Source: Bacillota bacterium (GTDB lineage: Bacteria > Bacillota > Clostridia > Christensenellales > Christensenellaceae). Taken from it: DNA of 64,000 nucleotides. Numbering within the stretch: the stretch's first letter is position 1; each line of letters opens with the position of its first letter. The stretch is taken from NCBI GenBank assembly GCA_023393165.1, contig JAEWMJ010000024.1, forward strand, positions 8,396 through 72,395, written 5' to 3'. Positions 49,314 through 59,573 of the stretch are shown piece by piece. Below the pieces are notes generated by a model. That model saw only the letters and a list, made by a program, of their open reading frames with translations, was not told where the DNA came from and did not search any database. The translations under genes were made by a program, and so were the position numbers.

Positions 49314-50663
49314 ATGGCTAAACAGAGGACGGAGTTCGTTTGCAGCGAATGCGGGTATAAAAGCTCCAGGTGGCTGGGGAAATGTCAGAACTGCGGTTCC
49401 TGGAACACAATGACGGAAGAAATTGTGGAAGAAAAGCATCCGTCCGCCGCCAAGCGCAGCCGGACGGCAACCGCATCGGTTCTGCTGCTCAACGAAATTC
49501 CTATGCAGAATGAAAAACGCGTTCCCACAAAAATCGGGGAATTCGACCGCGTACTGGGGGGAGGCGTGGTACCCGGCAGCGTGGTGCTCGCCGGCGGGGA
49601 GCCGGGAATAGGAAAATCTACGCTGTTTCTGCAGATCGCAAAAGAACTGATGCAATCCGGGGAAGTGCTGTATGTTTCGGGCGAAGAATCCCCCACCCAG
49701 GTCAAGATGCGCGCCGAGAGGCTGGGTGTGGACGCAAAAATGCTTTTTATGGCGGAAACGGATATTGATGCGGTGGTGGCTGGAATCGAAACGGCGTCGC
49801 CAAGGTTTCTCATAATCGATTCCATACAGACAATGTACGACCCCGAACTTTCGTCCGCGCCGGGCAGCGTAAGCCAGGTGCGGCAATGTGCGGGCAGGAT
49901 CGTTGCGGAAGCCAAGAAACGGTCCGTCGCCGCTTTTATCATAGGGCACGTGACTAAGGAAGGGGCTATTGCCGGCCCCCGTGTTTTGGAACATCTGGTG
50001 GATACGGTACTTTATTTTGAGGGTGAAAGAACGTCCAATCTGCGCATACTGCGCGCTGTTAAAAACAGGTTTGGCTCCACAGAGGAGATAGGCATCTTTG
50101 AAATGCGGGACGCCGGCATGCAGGAAGTTAAAAATCCCTCCCTGCTGAACGAAAACGATCAGGCTCTTTCAGGCGTATCCGTTTTTTGCGCGGCGCAGGG
50201 GACGCGCCCAATGTTGCTGGAGATCCAGGCGCTGGTTTCAAATACTCAGCTCGCGCTTCCAAGAAGGCTTTCTTCCGGAATGGATGTAAACAGGCTTTAT
50301 ATGATTGCGGCGGTTCTGGAGAAAAAAATAGGTTTAAAACTTTACAATCAGGATATATTTATTAATGTCGCCGGCGGCATTCGGGTAAAAGAGTATGCTT
50401 CCGACCTTGCCCTTGCGGCAAGTATTGTTTCTTCCCTGCGCAACCTTCCGGTTGCCCGCGGAACTGCGGTGATCGGCGAAGTGGGACTTGCCGGGGAAGT
50501 GCGGCATGTATCCTGGCTTTCCCGCCGGATACAGGAATGTGCCAAAATGGGTTTTAAAAGGGTGATCGTACCGCGCGCCGGGCTGGAGAAAGGACTTCCC
50601 GGCAATATCTCTGTTGTTGGGGTGGACACGCTTTCCGACGCGCTCTCAAAATTATTTCAGTAA
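49314..50663 (+). CDS. radA: DNA repair protein RadA
   Basis: RecA-like ATPase/branch-migration helicase acting in recombination. 449 residues: N-terminal zinc finger CSECGYKSSRWLGKCQNC, Walker A GEPGIGKST, the RadA-specific KNRFG motif, and a Lon-like C-terminal domain. ATG 49314 lies 6 bases after AGGTGG at the edge of element C2. radA-yacL order agrees with B. subtilis, but disA, normally between them, is missing. Confidence 0.97.
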   Translation: MAKQRTEFVCSECGYKSSRWLGKCQNCGSWNTMTEEIVEEKHPSAAKRSRTATASVLLLNEIPMQNEKRVPTKIGEFDRVLGGGVVPGSVVLAGGEPGIGKSTLFLQIAKELMQSGEVLYVSGEESPTQVKMRAERLGVDAKMLFMAETDIDAVVAGIETASPRFLIIDSIQTMYDPELSSAPGSVSQVRQCAGRIVAEAKKRSVAAFIIGHVTKEGAIAGPRVLEHLVDTVLYFEGERTSNLRILRAVKNRFGSTEEIGIFEMRDAGMQEVKNPSLLNENDQALSGVSVFCAAQGTRPMLLEIQALVSNTQLALPRRLSSGMDVNRLYMIAAVLEKKIGLKLYNQDIFINVAGGIRVKEYASDLALAASIVSSLRNLPVARGTAVIGEVGLAGEVRHVSWLSRRIQECAKMGFKRVIVPRAGLEKGLPGNISVVGVDTLSDALSKLFQ

Positions 50664-50736
50664 TTTTTATCTTTAGTTCATATTTTGTTCACATTCAATA
50701 TAGTATAATGTTATTAAAAGAGGAGGTGAAAACTTA

Positions 50737-51825
50737 TTGCTGAATAAACTTCTTAGGATATTCATCATAATACTGGGCATTGCGATCGGCCCCGGAATTG
50801 TTTTTTTAGTGTTTGGAATCATTAATACCGTTTCTCTGGTGACTGTCACCGAGCAGCTTGCCTCATGGGCGATCATGGTTATTTTTGTTTCAAGTGCTGT
50901 TTTATCCGGTATCATATTTTTATTATTATCCGGGAGGATTGCAAAGTCAATTGAGACTGCCGTCAGAAAGCTGGAGGCCAGTATTGCGGGTGCCTCTCCG
51001 GTCAAAATTACGTCCGGAGTGCTTGGCCTTATCATCGGACTGGTTATAGCCGTCCTGCTGTCGGTATTGATCGGCAGTATCCCTGTGAAATGGATATCCC
51101 TGCCGCTGACCGTTGTGGATTATATCATATTCGGTTTTTTAGGATGGAGCATGGGGTACAGAAAGCAATTTGATTTTGCAGCGGTTTTTAGCGGGCGTTC
51201 AAAAAAAGCGGACACGCCCGGAAAGGAAACATATATCGCTCCAAAGATACTGGATACAAGCGTGATTATTGACGGAAGAATATTTGACATCTGCAAGACG
51301 GGAATTTTCGAAGGCGACATCGTGATCCCGGAATTCGTTCTGGTAGAATTGCAGCATATTGCCGACAGTGCGGATTCCATGAAACGTACAAAGGGAAGAA
51401 GAGGCCTTGATATACTGAGCAAGATCCAGAAAGAACTGACCACGCCGGTACGCATCAGCGATATCGATTTTGACGATACCCAGGAGGTGGACGCCAAGCT
51501 TATCAAGCTGGCCAAGCTTCTGAATGGCAAGGTGGTAACCACGGACTACAATTTAAACAAGGTTGCGGCCGTACATAAAGTGGACGTGTTCAATATCAAC
51601 GAGCTTTCCAACGCCGTAAAGCCCGTGCTGCTTCCGGGAGAAGAACTGACCGTGGTGATCATCAAGGACGGCAAGGAGCAGCGCCAGGGAATTGCATACC
51701 TGGACGACGGAACCATGATCGTTGTGGAAGGCGCGAGAGGCAGGATCGGCGAAGAACTGGATGTTGTCGTAACAAGCGTGCTGCAGACTGCGGCGGGAAG
51801 GATGATATTTGCCAGAATTAAATGA
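50737..51825 (+). CDS. yacL: PIN/TRAM-domain membrane protein (YacL-like)
   Basis: 362 residues: four hydrophobic segments (about 5-28, 45-68, 90-113, 120-138), a PIN nuclease domain (LDTSVIIDGRIFDIC with catalytic Asp, later DAKL and TTDYNLNK), and a C-terminal TRAM domain. Putative membrane-anchored RNase. TTG start 8 bases after AGGAGGTG. It is followed directly by the rpoBC promoter region. Confidence 0.93.
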   Translation: MLNKLLRIFIIILGIAIGPGIVFLVFGIINTVSLVTVTEQLASWAIMVIFVSSAVLSGIIFLLLSGRIAKSIETAVRKLEASIAGASPVKITSGVLGLIIGLVIAVLLSVLIGSIPVKWISLPLTVVDYIIFGFLGWSMGYRKQFDFAAVFSGRSKKADTPGKETYIAPKILDTSVIIDGRIFDICKTGIFEGDIVIPEFVLVELQHIADSADSMKRTKGRRGLDILSKIQKELTTPVRISDIDFDDTQEVDAKLIKLAKLLNGKVVTTDYNLNKVAAVHKVDVFNINELSNAVKPVLLPGEELTVVIIKDGKEQRQGIAYLDDGTMIVVEGARGRIGEELDVVVTSVLQTAAGRMIFARIK

Positions 51826-51903
51826 ATATAAAATATCTGGTTCCCATACAATAATGGCCCAAAAAATTTGTGGTCATTATTTGTGGTTTATGAAAAATAG
51901 TCA

Positions 51904-51932
51904 TTGACAGTTGATATGTGGTATGATATTAT
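51904..51932 (+). promoter_or_regulatory. rpoBC promoter
   Basis: TTGACA (51904-51909), 17-base spacer, TATTAT (51927-51932): near consensus. The leader of about 175 bases carries a GCCGTT/AACGGC hairpin near 51971-51990. Confidence 0.88.
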
Positions 51933-52115
51933 AATAAACTGCATTAACATAATTAAACTGCCGTAAGTTTGCCGTTCCATTGAAAAACGGCCGGGCGTTA
52001 AGGATAAATGAATAGATGAATAATATGGTTATTTTATATAATAAAACATAAAAGACGAAACATGAATCAAATCAAGATAAGCATTTTTTAATTTTTATAG
52101 GAGTTGTTTTATAGT

Positions 52116-55100
52116 ATGGTGCATGAAGTCAAAAATGGCAAACGTACAAGGAAAAGTTTTTCTAAGATCCGCGAAGTATTGGAAATGCCGGATTTCATAG
52201 AAGTTCAGAAAGATTCATATAAGCGTTTTTTAGATGAAGGCCTGGCCGAAGTTTTAAAGGATATTTCACCCATCACTGACTACTCTGAAAACCTGGTGCT
52301 GGAGTTTGTGGATTACTATATAAAGGACGACCCGAAATACAGCGTAGAAGAATGCAAGGAACGGGACGTTAACTTTGCCGCGCCGCTTAAGGTGGAAGTC
52401 AAGCTTACAAACAAAGAGACCGGCGAAGTTAAGGTACAGGAAGTATTTATGGGGGATTTCCCCCTGATGACGGAAAAAGGTACATTTATTATAAACGGCG
52501 CGGAGCGCGTTATCGTAAGCCAGCTCGTTCGTTCGCCCGGCGTGTATTACGGCCGCAGCAAGGATAAGGTAGGCAAAGACCTCTTCGCGACCACAGTGAT
52601 TCCAAACCGCGGCGCTTGGCTGGAGTATGAAACCGATTCCAACGACTGTTTCTGGATTCGTGTGGACCGCACCAGAAAATTGCCCGTCACCGTATTTTTG
52701 CGGGCGCTCGGCCTCTCCACCGATTCCGACCTGCGGGATTTCTTCGGCGAGGATGAAAACATCGAGGCTACCATCGCAAAGGACAATACGACCAACAAAA
52801 ACGAAGGTTTGCTGGAAGTCTATAAAAGACTACGCCCGGGCGAACCGCCCACCGTCGAATCTGCCAGCATGCTGGTGAATTCCCTGTTCTTTGATCCAAA
52901 ACGTTATGATCTTGCCCGCGTGGGAAGATATAAGTTCAATAAAAAACTTTCTCTTGTTGAAAGGATATCCGGCGGCGTCGCCGCTTCCAATATTGTGAAC
53001 ACGGATACCGGCGAACTTCTCGCTGCAAAGGGAGACGAAATCAGCCCTGAGACCGCTCAGGAGATCGAGGACGCGGGAATTTCCACCGTGGAGTTGATGG
53101 TGGACAACCGTGTGGTTCGCGTTGTCGGAAACCGTTTCGTAAACGCCGCAAAATACCTGAAATTTAATCCAAAAGAAGTAGGGATCAACGAAAAAGTTTA
53201 CTATCCCGCCCTGAAAGAGATCCTTGACCACACGGCGGACGAGGAAGAATTAAGAAAAGAACTGAGTGAAAACATTCATATACTTATTCCCAAGCATATC
53301 ATCGAAGACGATGTTTACGCATCGGTCAGCTATCTGCTTGGACTCAAATGGAATCTCGGCGTTACCGACGATATCGACCACCTTGGAAACAGGCGTCTCC
53401 GTTCGGTGGGAGAGCTTCTGCAAAACCAGCTCCGGGTCGGACTTTCCAGGTTGGAAAGGGTGGTGCGCGAGAGAATGTCCATACAGGATATGGATATGGC
53501 GACCCCCTCAAACCTGATCAATATCCGGCCGGTGACCGCCGCGATCAAGGAGTTTTTCGGTTCGTCCCAGTTGTCGCAGTTTATGGACCAGACGAATCCG
53601 CTTGCGGAACTGACGCACAAACGCCGTCTGTCGGCCTTGGGTCCGGGCGGCTTGAACCGTGACCGCGCAAGTTTTGAAGTCCGCGACGTTCACCATTCGC
53701 ATTACGGCAGAATGTGCCCCATTGAAACGCCTGAAGGTCCGAACATCGGACTTATCGGATCGCTTTCCACCTATGCCAGAGTGAATGAATACGGGTTTAT
53801 AGAATCGCCTTACCGCATCATAAATAAAAAAGACCAGGTGGTAACCGATGAAGTTGTATATATGACGGCCGAGGAGGAAGATAAATATATCGTAGCCCAG
53901 GCCAACGAAACTATCGGAGAAGACGGTAGGTTCAAACGTTCCCGTATCATGGGGCGTGTACGGGAACAGATCGTCGAACTCCCCCGTGAACAGGTCGATC
54001 TGATGGACGTATCACCCAAACAGCTGGTTTCGGTTGCGACCGCATTAATCCCCTTCCTGGAAAACGACGACGCAAACCGCGCTCTGATGGGTTCCAACAT
54101 GCAGAGGCAGGCAGTTCCGCTGCTGATTCCCGAAGCGCCGGTTGTGGGCACGGGAATGGAATACAAGGCTGCTTACGATTCGGGCGTTTTGGTGATCGCG
54201 AAAAACGGAGGCAAGGTAAGATCCGTCACCTCTGATAAAATCGTAATTGAAACCGACGCCGGAAAGGTTGATGAATATAAACTGATCAAATTTGCGCGTT
54301 CCAACCAGGGAACATGCATCAACCAGTTCCCCATTGTCAGCGTGAACGAAAAGATCGTGAAAGGGCAGGTAATTGCAGACGGCCCTTCAACCGACGAAGG
54401 CGAACTCGCGCTGGGAAAGAACGTTCTCGTAGGCTTTATGACCTGGGAGGGCTATAACTACGAGGACGCGATTCTGATATCCGAGCGGCTTGTGAAAGAC
54501 GATGTGTTCACTTCCATACATATTGAGGAATATGAATCCGAAGCGCGCGATACCAAGCTCGGACCGGAGGAAATCACGAGGGATATCCCGAATGTGGGTG
54601 AAGACGCCTTAAAGGATCTGGATGTACGCGGAATCATCCGCATCGGCGCGGAAGTCCGCAGCGGAGACATTCTGGTAGGCAAGGTAACGCCCAAGGGAGA
54701 AACCGAGCTTACTGCGGAAGAACGGCTGCTGCGCGCAATATTCGGTGAAAAAGCAAGAGAAGTACGCGATACTTCCCTGCGCGTTCCTCACGGCGAAGGC
54801 GGCATCGTGGTAGACGTAAAGGTGTTTACCCGTGAAAACAAAGACGAATTGACTGCGGGCGTCAATAAGCTTGTCCGCGTATATATAGCGCAGAAAAGAA
54901 AGATTTCGGTGGGCGACAAAATGGCCGGCCGTCACGGAAACAAGGGCGTTATCAGCCGCGTGCTGCCTGTGGAAGATATGCCATATCTGCCTGACGGCAC
55001 GCCGCTTGACATTGTTCTGAATCCTCTGGGCGTTCCTTCCCGTATGAATATCGGCCAGGTACTGGAAGTTCATCTCGGCCGTGCATCCAGGGCATTCGGA

Positions 55101-55943
55101 TGGCATATCGCAACGCCTGTTTTTGACGGCGCTTCCGAGGAAGACATCGAAGAATTGCTGACGGAAGCCAGCCTGAATAAGGACGGCAAAACGATTTTGT
55201 ACGACGGCCGCAGCGGCGAACCTTTTGAAAACAGAGTAACCGTTGGGTATATGTATATATTGAAGCTGCATCATCTGGTGGATGACAAGATCCACGCGCG
55301 TTCCACGGGACCGTATTCGCTGGTTACGCAGCAGCCTTTGGGCGGCAAAGCGCAGTTCGGCGGACAGCGCTTCGGAGAAATGGAAGTTTGGGCGCTGGAG
55401 GCTTACGGCTCTGCGAATATGCTGCAGGAAATCTTAACGGTTAAGTCGGACGATGTTGTGGGCCGTGTAAAGACCTACGAATCTATCGTGAAGGGCGAAA
55501 ACATTCCGACTCCCGGCGTGCCGGAATCCTTTAAGGTTCTGATAAAGGAAATGCAGAGTCTGGGGCTGGATATCAAGGTATTGAGCGACGAAAAGGGCGA
55601 AGTAAAGATCAAGGAAATGATCGATATGGATACTGCGCCGCTGGATATCAATATAGAAGGAAACGAAGACCTCGTACTTGGCCAGGACGGCGAAGATGCA
55701 TACAGTTCGGAAGATATGCTGATCAAGAATATAGACGATCTGGACATCGACGATCTGGATCTACCGGAACTGGATGAATTCGATGATCTGGATATGTCTG
55801 AAGAAGATGACGAACTGGACATTGACGACGGTTTAGGGTTGGACGAAGATCTGGACTTGGGCGATGATCTGGATATTGACGACGGTCTTGGATTGGATGA
55901 CGATCTGGACATTAACGGTTTGACCGACTTTGACGATGAATAA
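52116..55943 (+). CDS. rpoB: RNA polymerase beta subunit
   Basis: 1275 residues with all conserved beta regions, including the rifampicin cluster (GSSQLSQFMDQTNPLAELTHKRRLSALGPGG: wild-type Gln, Asp, His and Ser positions) and the RxxxLGxxxIxxP-type C-terminal parts ending GLDIKVL. ATG 52116 is used; TTG 52104 touches the GGAG. An unusual 71-residue acidic tail follows the normal end. Transcribed from its own promoter, not behind rplJ-rplL. Confidence 0.99.
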   Translation: MVHEVKNGKRTRKSFSKIREVLEMPDFIEVQKDSYKRFLDEGLAEVLKDISPITDYSENLVLEFVDYYIKDDPKYSVEECKERDVNFAAPLKVEVKLTNKETGEVKVQEVFMGDFPLMTEKGTFIINGAERVIVSQLVRSPGVYYGRSKDKVGKDLFATTVIPNRGAWLEYETDSNDCFWIRVDRTRKLPVTVFLRALGLSTDSDLRDFFGEDENIEATIAKDNTTNKNEGLLEVYKRLRPGEPPTVESASMLVNSLFFDPKRYDLARVGRYKFNKKLSLVERISGGVAASNIVNTDTGELLAAKGDEISPETAQEIEDAGISTVELMVDNRVVRVVGNRFVNAAKYLKFNPKEVGINEKVYYPALKEILDHTADEEELRKELSENIHILIPKHIIEDDVYASVSYLLGLKWNLGVTDDIDHLGNRRLRSVGELLQNQLRVGLSRLERVVRERMSIQDMDMATPSNLINIRPVTAAIKEFFGSSQLSQFMDQTNPLAELTHKRRLSALGPGGLNRDRASFEVRDVHHSHYGRMCPIETPEGPNIGLIGSLSTYARVNEYGFIESPYRIINKKDQVVTDEVVYMTAEEEDKYIVAQANETIGEDGRFKRSRIMGRVREQIVELPREQVDLMDVSPKQLVSVATALIPFLENDDANRALMGSNMQRQAVPLLIPEAPVVGTGMEYKAAYDSGVLVIAKNGGKVRSVTSDKIVIETDAGKVDEYKLIKFARSNQGTCINQFPIVSVNEKIVKGQVIADGPSTDEGELALGKNVLVGFMTWEGYNYEDAILISERLVKDDVFTSIHIEEYESEARDTKLGPEEITRDIPNVGEDALKDLDVRGIIRIGAEVRSGDILVGKVTPKGETELTAEERLLRAIFGEKAREVRDTSLRVPHGEGGIVVDVKVFTRENKDELTAGVNKLVRVYIAQKRKISVGDKMAGRHGNKGVISRVLPVEDMPYLPDGTPLDIVLNPLGVPSRMNIGQVLEVHLGRASRAFGWHIATPVFDGASEEDIEELLTEASLNKDGKTILYDGRSGEPFENRVTVGYMYILKLHHLVDDKIHARSTGPYSLVTQQPLGGKAQFGGQRFGEMEVWALEAYGSANMLQEILTVKSDDVVGRVKTYESIVKGENIPTPGVPESFKVLIKEMQSLGLDIKVLSDEKGEVKIKEMIDMDTAPLDINIEGNEDLVLGQDGEDAYSSEDMLIKNIDDLDIDDLDLPELDEFDDLDMSEEDDELDIDDGLGLDEDLDLGDDLDIDDGLGLDDDLDINGLTDFDDE

Positions 55944-55981
55944 ATTTTTGAAATTTGATATATGAGAGGAGCGGGGTTTAT

Positions 55982-58900
55982 TTGTTTGAACTCAACACTT
56001 TTGACTCCATACAGATTGGATTGGCATCTCCTGACAAAATCAGGGAATGGTCCAGAGGCGAAGTAAAGAAACCCGAGACCATAAATTACAGAACTCTCAA
56101 ACCTGAAAAGGACGGATTATTCTGTGAAAGAATATTCGGACCTACCAAGGACTGGGAATGCCATTGCGGAAGATACAAGCGGGTGCGGTATAAAGGTATC
56201 GTATGCGACAAATGCGGCGTGGAAGTAACTCGCGCCAAGGTACGGCGCGAGAGGATGGGCCATATCGAACTCGCCGCTCCGGTATCCCATATCTGGTACT
56301 TTAAAGGAATTCCGTCAAGGATGGGCCTTTTGCTTGATATGTCTCCGCGGTCCCTGGAAAAGGTTCTTTATTTTGCTGCGTTTGTTGTGACCGACCCGGG
56401 GACCACGGGTCTGGAATACAAACAGCTCCTGACAGATAAGGAATACAGAGAGGCTCAATCCCGTTTCGGAGAAAATGCTTTTTCGGCCGGAATGGGCGCG
56501 GAAGCCGTGAAGATTCTCTTAAAACAGATCGATTTGGATAAAACGTCCGAAGAACTGAAAGCAGAACTCCAGAATTCAACCGGCCAAAAACGGGTGCGCG
56601 CAATTAAAAGACTGGAAGTAATCGAATCTTTCCGGAAATCCGGCAATAAGCCCGAGTGGATCATAATGGACGTGATCCCGGTAATTCCGCCTGAACTGCG
56701 CCCCATGGTGCAGCTTGACGGCGGCAGATTTGCAACTTCCGATTTAAATGATTTATACAGGCGTGTGATTAACAGAAACAACCGCCTGAACAGGCTGTTG
56801 CAATTAAGGGCGCCGGATATCATTGTACGAAACGAAAAACGCATGCTCCAGGAAGCGGTGGACGCTCTCATTGACAACGGCAGACGGGGCAGACCGGTTA
56901 CCGGTCCCGGAAACAGACCGTTAAAATCCCTCTCGGATATGCTGCGCGGCAAACAGGGACGGTTTCGGCAGAATCTGCTCGGAAAACGTGTTGACTACTC
57001 GGGCCGAAGCGTTATCGTGGTAGGACCTGAGCTGAAAATGTATCAGTGCGGTCTGCCAAAGGAAATGGCTCTGGAGCTGTTCAAGCCTTTTGTAATGAAA
57101 AAATTGGTTGCGGACGGCCTGGCGCATAATATAAAGAGCGCCAAGAGAATGGTGGAAAAAGTACGCACCGAGGTTTGGGACGTACTGGAAGAAGTAATAA
57201 AAGAGCATCCGGTTCTTTTGAACCGTGCGCCTACGCTGCACAGGCTGGGTATCCAGGCATTCGAACCCATTCTGGTGGAAGGCCGTGCGCTTAAGATTCA
57301 TCCCCTGGTATGCACCGCATACAACGCAGACTTTGACGGCGACCAGATGGCGGTCCACGTGCCGCTTTCAGTGGAAGCGCAGGCCGAAGCGCGTTTCCTG
57401 ATGCTGGCTGCAAACAATATTTTAAAGCCGCAGGACGGACGTCCGGTTGTTTCGCCCACGCAGGATATGGTTATCGGCTCTTACTACCTGACCATACATA
57501 AGGAAGGCGCAAGAGGCGAAGGCAAGTATTTCTCCAGCGTGGATGAAGCGATCCTCGCATACAATACGGGCAACATCGACCTGCAGGCCATGATCAATGT
57601 TCGCGTTACAAAAGAAGTGAACGGCGAGATGAAGACGGGCATTATTAAGACGACCACCGGAAGGCTTATATTTAATCAGGCAATTCCGCAGGATCTTGGA
57701 TACATGGACCGTTCCATTCCCGAAAACGAACTGAAGTTTGAAGTTGATAACCTGGTTGACAAAAAACAGATCGGCAAGATCGTAGACCTGTGTTTTGCCA
57801 AGCTGGGGCCCACAAAAACGTCTATTGTCCTGGATGAGATCAAACGGCTGGGATTCCGCTATTCCACCGTGGGAGCGATCACTGTCAGCGTTTCTGATAT
57901 TGTGATTCCCGAACAGAAAAAAGAACTCATAGCCGAAGCGGAAGAAAAAGTTATAAAAATTGAAAGGCAATATAAAAGAGGCCTTCTGACAAATAAAGAG
58001 CGTAAGGAAAACGCGGTAAAGATATGGAGTGAAACCACCAATCAGGTAACTACCGCACTCATGAACAATCTGGATAAATTCAATCCGATATTCATGATGG
58101 CCAATTCCGGAGCCCGTGGTTCCACCAACCAGATCAGACAGCTGGCCGGTATGCGCGGTCTCATGGCAGACCCGAACGGCGAAGTAATCGAGATCCCGAT
58201 CCGCGCAAACTTCCGCGAAGGCCTTTCCGTTTTGGAATTCTTTATTTCCTCGCACGGCGCCAGAAAAGGTCTGGCAGACACGGCCCTCCGTACGGCTGAC
58301 TCGGGTTATCTGACCCGCCGCCTCGTAGACGTATCCCACAACGTGATTATCCGCGAAGTGGACTGCTTCGCAAATCTGGGCGAAAATGTTCAGGGCATCA
58401 GACTGACGGATCTGACCAACGGCAAAGAAGTAATCGAATCTCTGGAGGACAGGATCCGCGGCAGGGTGCTTGCCCAGGATATCGTAAGCGAAGAAACCGG
58501 GGAACTAATCGCAAGAGTAAACGATCTGGTGACAAACGAACTTGCACACAAGATTGTTAAGGCAGGCAAAAAAGAAGTTTTCATACGTTCGGTGCTGACA
58601 TGCAAGAGCGAGCACGGCGTATGCGCGAAGTGTTACGGCTCCAATATGGCGACCGGAAATCTTGTGGATATCGGCGAAGCCGTCGGTGTTATTGCGGCGC
58701 AGGCCATCGGCGAACCGGGCACGCAGCTTACCATGAGAACATTCCATACGGGCGGCGTTGCGGGCGGCGACATCACACAGGGTCTTCCGCGTGTTGAGGA
58801 ATTGTTTGAGGCAAGAAAACCGCGCGGCCTCGCAGTGATTTCAGAAGTTGCCGGTAAAGTTACGATCAACGATACCCGTAAAAAACGTGAAATCACTGTA

Positions 58901-59545
58901 ACCGGTGAAAATCTGGAAGCCAAGACCTACCTGATACCTTATGGTTCCAGGCTGGTGGTTTCGGACGGCGACGTAGTGGAAGCAGGCGATGAACTCACCG
59001 AAGGCTCCATCAATCCGAACGATATTTTGAAGATCAAAGGCGTCAAAGGCGTTCAGGCATACCTTATCAAAGAAGTACAGATGGTATATAGGATGCAGGG
59101 CGTTGAGATCTCAGATAAACATCTTGAGATCATCGTCCGCCAGATGCTGAAGAAGTGCAAGATTGAGGATGCGGGTGACACATCCATGCTGCCGGGCGAA
59201 CTGGTGGATATTTTCCGGTTTGAAAAAGAAAACGAGCAGATGCTGTCTGAAGGCAAGAAAACCGCAACCGCATCGCGCGTACTGCTGGGTATTACCAAGG
59301 CTTCACTTTCGACAAATTCATTCCTGTCGGCAGCTTCCTTCCAGGAGACGACGAGAGTGCTTGCCGAGGCTGCAATCAAAGGAAAAGTGGATCCGCTCCT
59401 TGGACTCAAGGAGAACATTATCATCGGTAAACTGATTCCTGCCGGAACCGGCATGAAGCGTTACAAGGACATTGACGTTATTGTAAATGCCAAAAACGAT
59501 GAAATGGTGAAAAAGTTTGAGGGTGAAGGAATAGCCGAAGGTTAG
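55982..59545 (+). CDS. rpoC: RNA polymerase beta' subunit
   Basis: 1187 residues. Starts with TTG 55982, giving MFELNTFDSIQIGLASP, the universal Firmicutes N-terminus; the longer frame from 55955 covers the ribosome site GAGGAG. Zinc cysteines CHCGRYK...CDKCGVE, catalytic NADFDGDQM and bridge/trigger elements are present. It follows rpoB after 38 bases. No large lineage insertion was noticed. Confidence 0.99.
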   Translation: MFELNTFDSIQIGLASPDKIREWSRGEVKKPETINYRTLKPEKDGLFCERIFGPTKDWECHCGRYKRVRYKGIVCDKCGVEVTRAKVRRERMGHIELAAPVSHIWYFKGIPSRMGLLLDMSPRSLEKVLYFAAFVVTDPGTTGLEYKQLLTDKEYREAQSRFGENAFSAGMGAEAVKILLKQIDLDKTSEELKAELQNSTGQKRVRAIKRLEVIESFRKSGNKPEWIIMDVIPVIPPELRPMVQLDGGRFATSDLNDLYRRVINRNNRLNRLLQLRAPDIIVRNEKRMLQEAVDALIDNGRRGRPVTGPGNRPLKSLSDMLRGKQGRFRQNLLGKRVDYSGRSVIVVGPELKMYQCGLPKEMALELFKPFVMKKLVADGLAHNIKSAKRMVEKVRTEVWDVLEEVIKEHPVLLNRAPTLHRLGIQAFEPILVEGRALKIHPLVCTAYNADFDGDQMAVHVPLSVEAQAEARFLMLAANNILKPQDGRPVVSPTQDMVIGSYYLTIHKEGARGEGKYFSSVDEAILAYNTGNIDLQAMINVRVTKEVNGEMKTGIIKTTTGRLIFNQAIPQDLGYMDRSIPENELKFEVDNLVDKKQIGKIVDLCFAKLGPTKTSIVLDEIKRLGFRYSTVGAITVSVSDIVIPEQKKELIAEAEEKVIKIERQYKRGLLTNKERKENAVKIWSETTNQVTTALMNNLDKFNPIFMMANSGARGSTNQIRQLAGMRGLMADPNGEVIEIPIRANFREGLSVLEFFISSHGARKGLADTALRTADSGYLTRRLVDVSHNVIIREVDCFANLGENVQGIRLTDLTNGKEVIESLEDRIRGRVLAQDIVSEETGELIARVNDLVTNELAHKIVKAGKKEVFIRSVLTCKSEHGVCAKCYGSNMATGNLVDIGEAVGVIAAQAIGEPGTQLTMRTFHTGGVAGGDITQGLPRVEELFEARKPRGLAVISEVAGKVTINDTRKKREITVTGENLEAKTYLIPYGSRLVVSDGDVVEAGDELTEGSINPNDILKIKGVKGVQAYLIKEVQMVYRMQGVEISDKHLEIIVRQMLKKCKIEDAGDTSMLPGELVDIFRFEKENEQMLSEGKKTATASRVLLGITKASLSTNSFLSAASFQETTRVLAEAAIKGKVDPLLGLKENIIIGKLIPAGTGMKRYKDIDVIVNAKNDEMVKKFEGEGIAEG

Positions 59546-59573
59546 ATAAAAATTATAGATGGGGAATTGAATT

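Noticed and set aside
50664..50736. A disA gene or remnant between radA and yacL
   Set aside because: Only 73 bases with a ribosome site and TATAAT-like sequence; no coding trace of DisA.
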